A DNA stretch of 64,000 nucleotides, taken from contig NC_079878.1 in NCBI RefSeq assembly GCF_029227915.1, positions 26,685,501 through 26,749,500 on the forward strand, in the 5' to 3' direction. Source of the DNA: Hydractinia symbiolongicarpus. Its lineage: Eukaryota > Cnidaria > Hydrozoa > Anthoathecata > Hydractiniidae. The notes under the pieces were generated by a model. It worked only from the letters and a program-made list of their open reading frames with translations. It made no database searches and was not told where the DNA came from. Made by a program: the position numbers and the translations under genes. This document shows, piece after piece, positions 49,984 through 60,300 of this stretch. The stretch's first letter is position 1. Each line of letters starts with the position of its first letter.

Positions 49984-51385
49984 TTATTTGAAGGTAGTTG
50001 GTCTCTCACGAGTGTACATCAGAACAACAGGTGCTCCAAGCAGTGCCGTCCCAATAACAGCCAAAGCTCCTAGCATATGCGGAACAGTCTAAAGAATTAA
50101 AATTAAAAAAATGATTTTTTGATAGTATATAACTATTAAATGGTGTAGAGTGCAATCAATGCAATTAATAATTGAAAATTAGAAAGTGTTACTTGGCTCT
50201 TTTTTATTGTTAACAGCTGATAACAACAAAAAATCATACCTTATGTGCTTTGCTTATAACACTTTTGAGGCATAGGATGCAAAAATTACGTATTTTTCAA
50301 GAAAATAAGGAAATATGTGCTGAAATTTAGAAGGGTCACAAATATTATAAAAGTTAACAAAGGCAATGGGATCCTGACATCACGGTATATATACTGTGAT
50401 TAACAGGAGAAATCGGAAACGGGGTCTTCAGACATTGAGTTTGATTTGATTCTGTATAATAACCCTTGAGAAACAACATTATCTGTTCCAAATAGGATAT
50501 TTGTCAGACCATTTCCTCAACAAAAAAATTATTTGATTGGCTTTTTCCTCATAAAACATCAAATGTTTAGCTACTAACAGAGGCAGTTGTACTTAGTGTA
50601 TATATTATATAAACTAAAAATTTGGATGTTACCCTAAATTTTGGGGCTGAAATCAAATATGTTGGTTATTTCTGTTGAAAATGATCAGAAAAATTTAAGC
50701 TAGTTAACCCTGACTTGAGAATGCATGGCAACACGAGTATGATGGAAAAATAGACTCCTGAAAAGAACAATAGATGAGTTGCGATGTTTTGGTTTTGCAT
50801 TGAGAAAAATTGATGCATGTGCATAAGAAAAAATATAAACAACAGACTGTGATGATTGAAAACATTAATTACAACTGATGCTAAATTGGTAAAGTCTGCT
50901 CTTAAAAAGACAAGGATAATTTGGCGACTTGGTTCCGCTTTGTTGCCGTACTGATGATTGACATTTTGCTTAATTGACGAACATTTATGATAATAGTTGA
51001 GTAAATACAATTCTAAGGCATTTTCAAACCTTATATTCCTAAAAATCTATAGTCAATTTTACCTTGTCGTCATTCTTCTCTTGCCTGTCAGGGATGGAGC
51101 AAACATTACAGAACTTTTTAAATATTCGCAAATCATCTAGCTAGCTAGGTGATTTGCGAATTTCAAAAAATTTCACAACATTTTCTTATGATTCATGTAA
51201 TGCTTATCATATGCTTAAAACATGTCTAAATTTAAGCCTAGCTACGGATACTTAGCTATGTCATGCTTATAAAAAAATGTATTTACCATCTCTTTCTTTT
51301 CGCCTGCATCGTTTGCCATTAGTCTTTTGGATCCAACGTTCATAATTCTGGGTCTTAAAAGTGCTTGTCTCAATAAATGAATCAT
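49984..51385 (-). CDS. Small mitochondrial-type single-pass membrane protein (67 aa), possibly COX8-like
   Basis: Two exons: 51287-51385 (33 codons, donor ATG/GTAAAT) and 49984-50088 (34 codons plus stop, acceptor TTCTTTAG). Both are in phase 0. The N-terminus MIHLLRQALLRPRIMNVGSK is arginine-rich and acid-free, like a mitochondrial presequence. A single hydrophobic segment (PHMLGALAVIGTALLGAPVV) is followed by a short basic tail. Size and topology match nuclear-encoded small subunits of respiratory complexes, and cytochrome c oxidase subunit 8 is the closest guess. I cannot confirm the family. Confidence 0.6.
50089..51286. other. Intron of the 67-aa gene
   Basis: A 1.2-kb AT-rich intron. 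A perfect 12-bp-arm hairpin (ATTCGCAAATCA and TGATTTGCGAAT) lies at 51124-51161 around a CTAGCTAG-rich loop. The 114-codon frame at 50666-51010 inside it is not supported. Confidence 0.55.
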
Positions 51386-53237
51386 TTTACTTTTGTTATG
51401 ATCAAGCTAGTTGTATGCTGCGAACTTTTACAAACTGCCTCTCTCCCTGTTCGACTCCGGATGACTGCAATTCTTATTCAGGTCAGACGTGCAACGGATA
51501 ACTAAGGGTTAGCGTTTTTTGATTATTTTAGTAAGTACAACCACGGTGGTCAAACGTTCGTGCTTGTGGTACACAACCCTTCATATTTTTTTTTGCTTTG
51601 AGCGAAGTTATTATGTTACGGCAACAAATTGCTCTAACATCACTATCTAGTACTTAGTGGCTGGCATAATAAGGTTTAAAAGCTGTGGTTTAGATATGGA
51701 AATAGAAAAGTATCTAGCCTATCTGTTCTAGTTTCACCATTTTTCGTACATAAGCTATAGTCTGTTAGGTAGCGTTTACCACCCTTCTTTTTTGCTTGTT
51801 TGGTTTGTCTCACTAAATCAAGTCAGCCAAATAAAAACACGATACGACAGCCTTCTTAGGGAAGGATATAAAAAATTGCAGTATCCCACACAATTGTGAC
51901 AGTAGTTGTCAAAATTGTGTTCTGCGGGGTAAGAAAAAGATGTGCATATTTTAAATGGATGCCTTTTAAATATTGGGGGACAATACGCCATTTCGCGTCC
52001 TCCGACCGACTCACTTTTGGTAATAAAAACCTGAGTTGGTAAGTCGGAAAAAGACCGGGAAAAAATTTCGCGAAATTTTTTTCAAAAAGAAAATTCTTTA
52101 GGGCACTCCTGTGGTTACTGGCAGTTTACAGGGCAGCGAAAAATGGTCTACAAACGATATTGAGTGGCGGGGTCTTCAGGACGTGAACCCAACATATTTT
52201 TGATGGTGGCCTAATGTTCCAAAACATTCAAAATCCAAGGTGTACTAAAAATTCGCAAATTTAATACTGGTACCCAAATGTAAACAAAGACGTGCCAAGA
52301 TAAGCGATAAATCTCTCAAAAAAGGCTCTTCTTTTTGGTACTTCTTGTATGGTTTGTTACCGAAGAACGCAGGATTCAAAGTCCAACTTGCACCACTTGC
52401 GAGAAAATCAAATATGACTGCGCTAACTTTGAAAAGGCGTATTAGGGTTTGGCTCTAGCTAAGGCAACTTCTATAACCAGCCCACACAGTGTGCCATCTC
52501 CCCAATTTCCCTAACATGGCTTGGGTTAACATTTACTTACCCATATTGAATCGCCGTGATATATTCAATTTGCCACAATTATTGGCTGCTTGTGTGTGGG
52601 TAAATAAAGAAATTTTAACAACAATTAATTCAAACAGTTAGTTACTTTCTCATGGAGAAAGTATATTGTTTATATACATTTTGTTTTCGAAATTTCCCTT
52701 TTTATGCTGTAAAATTATTGATCTCCATAGTTCCTTAACTATATATCTTTAAGTCTAACTTGAGAACTCTCCCCTATTACAAAAAGGTAGATATACACTC
52801 AAAAAATAGAAGTGCACTTTGATATAATCAAAGATACTGCACACCACTCTGCAAAACCCAATCCAATCCCGGAAAAGCAATAACTAAACACAGGTTGGAC
52901 CCTGCAAACACATTATTTGTCGAAATGGTACCCTGTTAGCTACCCTGATAATAGCGAAATCCCTTAGGTTCTTACATTATTGAATATGGAGAGGGCTGAG
53001 TGCAGTCAAACTTTCTAATCCACACTGGTTCTCAGTAATTGCCAATGTATTAATAAAAATGTCTTGATTTAAAAACGTTTGGAACAATCTTTTTTAAGTT
53101 TATATTATCGTGAAATTTAAGCTGAAATTGCTTTTTCTTTTGAATAAATAAGTATATCGCCTTCTTTCCCTGGTCTTTTTCACTTTATTCTGTTTGACAC
53201 ACCTGGATCATTATATTATAGAACATAAAATAATGTC
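51386..53237. other. No supported gene
   Basis: Intergenic between divergently transcribed genes (the 67-aa gene on minus and the BH3-only gene on plus), so it must hold both promoters. No distinctive elements are recognised. Confidence 0.4.
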
Positions 53238-53645
53238 ATGGCAGATTCAGAAGATGCGTTTGTAACTTCTTTACCTTATGTGCAAAGTGCGAGTGGAAGA
53301 TTGCAAGATTACACAAGTCGCAAAAACGAAGATAAATCGAAATCCGTAGCTGATTTAAGTACTCCGAACGTTCTTCGAATATCCAGCTTTGAGACACGTC
53401 GACGTTCACGTTCAGTACCGTTATCATTAGAAGCTACACAAGTTGCTTCAGAACTAAAACGTTTAAGTGATACGTTTAACAGACGATACAGTACCAGGAG
53501 AGTGGGCAGCGCTGGTAATCCACGGAATCGTCGCCATACTTTCGCAACTTCAAAGGATGTCGAAAATCGGCGATCGTTTCACTTTGATTATGAGAACTAC
53601 CCACGAGGTGATATAGATTTAGATCAGAAAGGAACGTCACTCTGA
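53238..53645 (+). CDS. BH3-only apoptosis regulator, BAD-like, intronless
   Basis: BH3-only proteins bind the groove of anti-apoptotic Bcl-2 proteins through one amphipathic helix and so promote cell death. This 135-aa protein has one at residues 69-84: VASELKRLSDTFNRRY. It shows the h1-xxx-L73-xx-L76-S77-D78-x-F80-N81 pattern (human BIM IAQELRRIGDEFNAYY, BAD RELRRMSDEF). Just before it, residues 54-61 read RRRSRSVP. This fits the mode-1 14-3-3 site RSxSxP and the AKT consensus RxRxxS at Ser59, and matches human BAD RSRSAP. The distance from this site to the helix is within one residue of BAD. Most of the rest is polar and probably disordered, and no membrane anchor is seen. The start at 53238 is the first ATG in frame. 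Confidence 0.72.
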   Translation: MADSEDAFVTSLPYVQSASGRLQDYTSRKNEDKSKSVADLSTPNVLRISSFETRRRSRSVPLSLEATQVASELKRLSDTFNRRYSTRRVGSAGNPRNRRHTFATSKDVENRRSFHFDYENYPRGDIDLDQKGTSL

Positions 53646-55235
53646 TCTTTTCTTTGGAATACTGCCTTAGCTTTGATTTTCAACGCAAGTTCTTAAATTG
53701 ATCCAGTAAACTTAAAAATCAATATTTACAGAGTATACTTGGTTGAAGAGAATTACAAATGCAAAAATTCGTTTTATGGATTTTTCCTGTTCTAAGGATA
53801 CGTACAGTACGAGTTCTTCTACACTGCAATGTATTTATTAAAAGCAATATTTTAATATTTTAATTTTGAAATTATACATAAATCCATAATGTATTGGGTA
53901 CACAATTTTCCCAGGATTTTTAAGGTTGTTTTTAAAGTCATTTTTATCTCATCATAGATTTGATATATTGTGAAACGTGTATGTGAAATTTTTTTGATTT
54001 TTTAACTTATGCATATCCTCTCCTTTTTGGCAGAATTTTTTAAAAAAAGACAGTTCTTATTCTCCAATATTTAATTTATTTGCTATTTCTGTAATTTGAA
54101 GTGGAAAAAATAAAGCAATTAAAGGTTTTTTAAGAGGATATGAAATTCATGGTAGTCGCCATTATGTGGCCCCTTTATTTTAAAAACTGTGTCAACGGCC
54201 CCAAAGCTAAAGCTGTTCGTCGTTACAAATCAAAGAAGCATGTATACGAGCTAAGTTACTTTTTTATTATTAACTTCGACGGTGGTAAATGAAATTGACG
54301 CTTGTTAGAGGGCAAAATTTGAACTTTAAAAGCCAAATATATCAACTATGCAACTACCTTTTACAAAGAGTTTGAAATTAAATGTTACAAAAATACTTTT
54401 TCCTACAATAAGTACGCTCCTTACCCCTCGATTAAACGTCTTCTTTGAAGGGGTGTTTACTCGAAACAGTGCAAATGTTATTTTTTTGCGATAAATAATA
54501 TCGCAGAAAATATCTTGAAAAGTGATTTAAAATGTAAGAACATATGGTGGATGCTATACCAGCTTCTGATGTAGTTGACGATGGCGATATTAATGATTAT
54601 GTAAAAATATATCTTTTTTTATACCACACCCATGACAAGACATCTGTGAACGAAGTTGCTCTGTGTAGCTGATTTTCAGCAGACTTTTTAAATACATCTT
54701 TTGTAGATTAAAGTTTACGATTTTCTAGTAATGTGACTGTAGATTTATTTGCGAAGCAGGTAGACCAATATAGTCAGTGATTGGAGAGTCTTAATATATT
54801 TTTTAGTGTCAAAGTAGATATCACTTTTTATCTGTAAATATGCTTCTTTACATCAATTATTTTGTTATCAAAATGCTATAATGCCGTGATCTTAAAAAAC
54901 TTGTTTGATCATTAGAAGCGACAAGAAAACAAGAAAAACATATTGCGTAAAACCTCTAACCAAATAACACAATAACTCCCCATGTTCTTTTGGGGTAGCA
55001 TCATAGTTTCCAGAATATAGGATATTACTCACAGAGATACGGCAACCAAAAGTCGAAACCGAAATAAAAACAATGTTTTTTAAAAATGTGTTCTGTGTCG
55101 TAGTTATTCTGAAATTTATTCAAAAGGTACATGCTTTAATAACCAGGTTAGGCAAGTTCTTCTGCGCTGCAGAGTATTCTCATTACTTCATGCTAACAGA
55201 CGATCAAGGATATATGAGATAACAATGAAGGAACT
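53646..55235. other. 3' region of BH3-only gene and intergenic
   Basis: A polyadenylation-type AATAAA occurs near 54109, about 460 bp after the stop. No other gene is supported. Confidence 0.45.
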
Positions 55236-55346
55236 ATGTGCAGGATAAGGTGGGATTCCTCCGTGGATATTTCCAGGCTTAAAAGCCCCTATATTAACAC
55301 CCGTCTTTTATTGAAAATGGTAGCCAAATTGCTACTTTGTGCTGAA

Positions 55347-55487
55347 AATACACGAAATTTGTATGGAGATACACGGAATATACGAAATAAGTACGAAGAT
55401 ACACGAAATACGTATGAAGATACACGAAATACGTGTGAAGATAAACGAAATACGTATGAGGATACACGAAATACGTATGATGATAAA
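55347..55487. repeat. Minisatellite, unit about 21 bp
   Basis: About six copies of a unit near GATACACGAAATACGTATGAA. It lies between hairpin-like CCGTGGATATTTCCAGG (near 55260) and GGGCTAACCACTAG|T (ending 55516), which resembles the Helitron-like termini elsewhere. The array may therefore sit inside such an element. Confidence 0.7.
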
Positions 55488-55722
55488 CTGAGGACCGAAA
55501 TACGGGCTAACCACTAGTATTTAATATTTCTCAGTCCAATGTAATATAAACGATAAATGTTCACAGCTGACATGTTTAATTTGTTTTTTATTTAAGTCAC
55601 AGGAATGTACAACCACGTTAGTAGGGCACTTTTAGGTCTATAATATTCTGAAGGGACAGCTTCGTAACTGCCCTGGTCGAGGCTAATGAAATCATGGACG
55701 CGGGCGGAAAATCATATTTTTT

Positions 55723-55814
55723 TCATTCTCGTCCCCAGACCTCTTTGAGATAAAACCTCGAAAGTAGTTTTCAAGGTTCGAGGTTTAACTGAAATGCTCT
55801 GGGGTCGAGAATGG
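55723..55814. mobile_element. Foldback MITE, CATTCTCG family, copy 1
   Basis: CATTCTCGTCCCCAGA at the left and CTCTGGGGTCGAGAATGG at the right are inverted copies around about 60 bp that itself contains ACCTCGAAAG and GGTTCGAGGT. The same ends occur at 60250-60320. Confidence 0.6.
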
Positions 55815-57059
55815 CGTTTTTTCATTTCAAGCCAGGAGGCATGGGCAAATTTTGCTTTTTTTTCAAGTAATTTAAATAGCCTTAAATCGAATTATATAAA
55901 TGCACATTTCCACCTCCATCATATATAAGTTCTACATTCAAGAAATAGGCAGATAAGGTCGAAATGGTTAGCCATCCCGTCAAAATATCACATATTATAT
56001 TATATATATGATATTAGCTTGCGCGGATTTGGTTCAAGGAAGAGGAAAATTTGTTGAAATACGGCTGAAAAACTAGAGATGAGGATTGAAAGACATTAGA
56101 AATTCATAAAAAACAGTTGTTTCAAAATTTTTAGTGGCCATAAAAAAGACCTTTGATATGCGTTATAGACACTGATGTTTAATAGTAATAACTTGAACCC
56201 CCAAGGTGTTTTAAAGAATCAATTTTTAGATTTTTGTAAGTGAGGTCGATACGGTAAATTAGAGTAAACGAATTTTTTATCTGTGGATATTTTGCAAACC
56301 CGACTTGCCCAATATTTATTTATATATATACTGTGCTTTGGACGCAGCAGGATGTTTTCGCCTAGCATTTTTAATCTTTGATAGACTTCTTTAAATCAAA
56401 TCAAATTTGGCGCAGTTGTAGTGGTGTCGTAAAAGAAACAAAACGGTAGAAATATTTTTTTGTTTTTCTTATCAAAAGCTTATATTTTTTCCAAAATACC
56501 ACTGCCTGGTTCAAATCCAATTTTTTTTAGCTCCAGTACAAATAGCAATATTGTTATTAAGTATTCTAATAACTCATATGATTAGACACATTTGCCACTT
56601 TTAACCTATCATCTGAAAACCTTAATTTTCAAGATTTTTTGAGGTAGATTCCAAAAAATAAGAATACTGCGTAAACTTGTACCAAGGTCAAATATCTTCA
56701 AAATATTGCCAACATGTAAAAGAAAAGTCAGGAATTTTAGGTAGGCGAGAAATTGATTCAACGAGTTTTTTGGAGCTCTCAGGTATGAAGACGACCCGAT
56801 TTTTGATAAACTGAGGTAACTTTACATATCACTTAACATAACAGGGAAGGAGGTTTGACGGGAAAAAACTGATGGATGAAATGTCAGGAAATTTAACTGA
56901 AAAAAGTTTTAGCTGGCATTGTCAGGTGTTAAAGAATTTACATTGACTAAAGGCTGAGGAAGATAGCTAGCTAATTGACAAGTTAAATGACACTTGTAAT
57001 TAATCATTTATTTCAATTATTACCGTTATATGATAGATAATATAACTAGCTACAATACT
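55815..57059. other. No supported gene
   Basis: AT-rich sequence downstream of the toxin-like gene; no domain, no clear repeat boundary. Confidence 0.45.
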
Positions 57060-57360
57060 TTAAGCCCAAGGGTCCTCTCTGTTATAAAAATCAGGACACG
57101 TTTCATCACTATCAACTGCACATTCGTACAACTTAAATGTGATGTACTTCTTATTTGCTTCCGTTATTGCCTGTGGGTAAACTGCATGTTTGTTTGATTT
57201 TCCGTTCCAAAACTTTGTTGGTGAATTTCTTCCCGAAATGGTGACAACGCCATTTTGATCATTGTATCTTATCATCACAAAATCACCGTCTAATGAGGGA
57301 CGGTTTTTGCTTAGCCTGACATATTTCGTCTTCGCATAGTTATCATCGTAATATATGTAT
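57060..57360 (-). CDS. Toxin-like gene exon 4, C-terminus
   Basis: 301 nt after a strong polypyrimidine TTTTCTTTTCAG acceptor, ending in a TAA at 57060-57062. It continues the aromatic, beta-type composition and ends FYNREDPWA. Confidence 0.72.
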
Positions 57361-60300
57361 CTGAAAAGAAAAAAAATAAAATGCTCAGCTGATTTTTTTA
57401 ATGGCTTGAACTGAGTATAGGTATATTCCCCAACACCCCCAATTCCCAACCACCACCACCACAAATATATTAAAACAACGGTCCCTCTAGATTATGTGAT
57501 CACATTCAAGATGTATACATTTGGCAAGCAACGTTTAACACCTCCACACACGGTATAATTCTTGTCAAGGCCCACAGGGGCTTTAAAATTGGATAAAAAT
57601 TGTCCATGTTGATAGCAGGAATTAGTGCACATGGTAGGTTTTTGGATCCTAAAAAACGACCCAAGATCCCAAGTGATACATCCTATGCATGTGAATACAG
57701 CACAGAAATAGCCTGTATAGATTTGTGTATTAAGCTGTACATGCGTTGGTGGACATAGTTAAAAAAATTAATATTTGTCTGATATAGGACAAGGTTAGCC
57801 AATACAGTTTTATTTTAGGGGAATAGCTTATTAAACTTGTACTCTTACTTGTAAGCATGATCCGTGTTTTGCAATTCAAAATTGTAGTATCCTTCAGCTG
57901 TTTTGGTGACAAGTATCCTCTCTGACGATGTTGGAACACTGCTAGCAAATTTATAATCTAGTGAGTACAACGCAATTGCTGTATCTTCGTGGTTGTACTC
58001 ACTATAATCGGTGTGTATTTCCCCAGGTTGAGAGTTACTTGTCAGGTAATATTTCGGCCAATTCTGTGATTTGAATATATACTGCCCAGTTGGGATAGTG
58101 ATGGGATTGCGGATACCATTTTTTCGCAAGAAGCTGTATAAGTATTTACTTTTTGCATTATGGCCGGGCGGGTAGTAGTGAATCATTGTGGAAGCCACTG
58201 CAGATTCTGGGTTATGAAAAAAACCCAAATATCTTTCATATATTTCTTTCTTGTTTGCTTCCAGCACTCTTTGGTAATATGCAGCCAACCCTTCTTTTTC
58301 TAAACGAATATGAATATGTGTGTAGTTCCATATTTTCAATATATGAAATTCCACTTTAATTTTTTTTTATAAGTTTCAGCATCCTTTATAGTTTGACGTG
58401 TTCTTTTTACATGTTTACATTTTAATTATTTCTTTCTGATACATTACGAGTTTAATTTTCTTATTTACATTAGATACGTTAAATTTTGTTTTGACTTGCT
58501 ATAAAAATGTCGCAATATACACCAAATATAAACGTTTTTTTCCGATCTTACTAGGATGTTATGAGCCCATTTTAGGATCAGTTTCTTACAGGATATAACC
58601 ATTAAGGATTTATTTTAACGGTAAAATGTTTAGCTGCCGAAATTTTTTTTGACTCTTCACTTGACACATTCTAAATCCGGAAACCACGAAGGCTATTTTT
58701 TGCACAATTTCAGATATTTTTATACTCACGAAGGGGTTTTTCTACCACCATTCAACGTGATAATTTTATAAATTCCTCCTTTCTCACTCTCCTGAAAGTC
58801 TTATTTGCAGCAAAAGTAGCTAAGAGTTGGAAGAAGTTAATGAACTAGACATCACAAAAATTTAAAAATCTAAAAAAAAAATTATTGTCCCTTTTTTAAT
58901 TGCGAAACTTTTTACCCTTCCAGTTTGACTGGTGATGTTATTAATTAGGTGATAAATGAGACAGGATAAGCCAAGTTGTAGATTTTTTCAAATTTTGCGA
59001 ACTTACACCTTACCTGAATTTATAAGCATAGTCATTATCTTTAGCAACGCAACATCACGATGAGTTGCCAACTGAGCAAACGCAACAGCCAATCCAAATG
59101 CACATTCGCCTCCTTTTTTAGTTTTGTCTTTAGCGCGATCCAAAATGCGTTTTCCAACTTTTCCAAGCACCACGGTACCAGCTGTATGCGAAATCTCTCT
59201 AGTGGCAGCATCCAGAGTGTTTTGACTTTCAAACTTTGTTTCGCTTCCCAGTGCATTAAGGGCTTGAGATAACTTATCTGTAATTCCTTTGACTTCTCCC
59301 AGCAGAATCAGATCATTTTCTTCACGGAGTACTTCTTTTAGTGTGCTTGCTAACTTAGCTGTTGCCTACGTAAATGTAATGTAAAGATGTAAACTTATTG
59401 ATAACAATAAGAGTAGCGATATGAACGACTTCTTCATTACTATTAATCGTTAGTTAAATTCACTACTTTGGGCTGCTACAAATATTCAGACAAATCGGAC
59501 CCCGTGACAGACAGACTAACTTATAGTTGTCACATAGTTGTCACTTGTTTCTGTTTGCCTCTGAGGAAAAAGGTACCGCAAGTAGCGGGACACGCGAAGT
59601 GCTGTAAATAAAGGACGACCGACCCCGCTCGTTGGTTTATTTACGGACCACCGAATTCTCTCTAATAATAGCCGTATTCTGTGCGTGTAAAAGGGTTGCG
59701 CGCAGCATTCAATTCGGAAAATCCCGGTACAGCCCGATTTATACGGACTTTGTTTTGGTTGCACGCAACTTATTTTTGAAATCAGGGCAAAACCTGAAAA
59801 AATGGTCACGAACGTCATTTGGGCTTGGAAGTGATGGTGTGAGGTTTGTAGGTATCCTTTTGATTTTTCCCTTCTAAATACTTTGTAGCTGTAGTAATTT
59901 TTTATTTTGTATATCTTCATATATAAGAATGAATATATCACTACGTTCTCTAGCCATGTTGAAACCTTAAACCAATTTTATGATTTAGGTTGACGCCAGC
60001 TGGCTAGGTATCTATATGTATTCCTGCCTTTATTTAATTCTATCCTTTTAAAATTTTAATTTAGTTTGGCTACAATAAAATTCTTTATAAATAATTCTCG
60101 TGTTAAAGGTAGATAGGTAGCTACGCCTTTTTATTACTGTCATTATTATTCTACAAAATAAAAGTGCTGAGTGACGTTTTTAGGACTGCAACCTGCTTTT
60201 TCATTTTAACTGAAGCTGCGATAAAGTTGTTTTGGTAAATGGTATGACTTATTCTCGTCCCAAGAGCTCTTTGAGATTAAAACATCAAGTTTATCTCAAA

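Noticed and set aside
50666-51010. 114-codon minus-strand frame
   Set aside because: It lies inside the intron of the 67-aa gene, has no domain and has intron-like composition.
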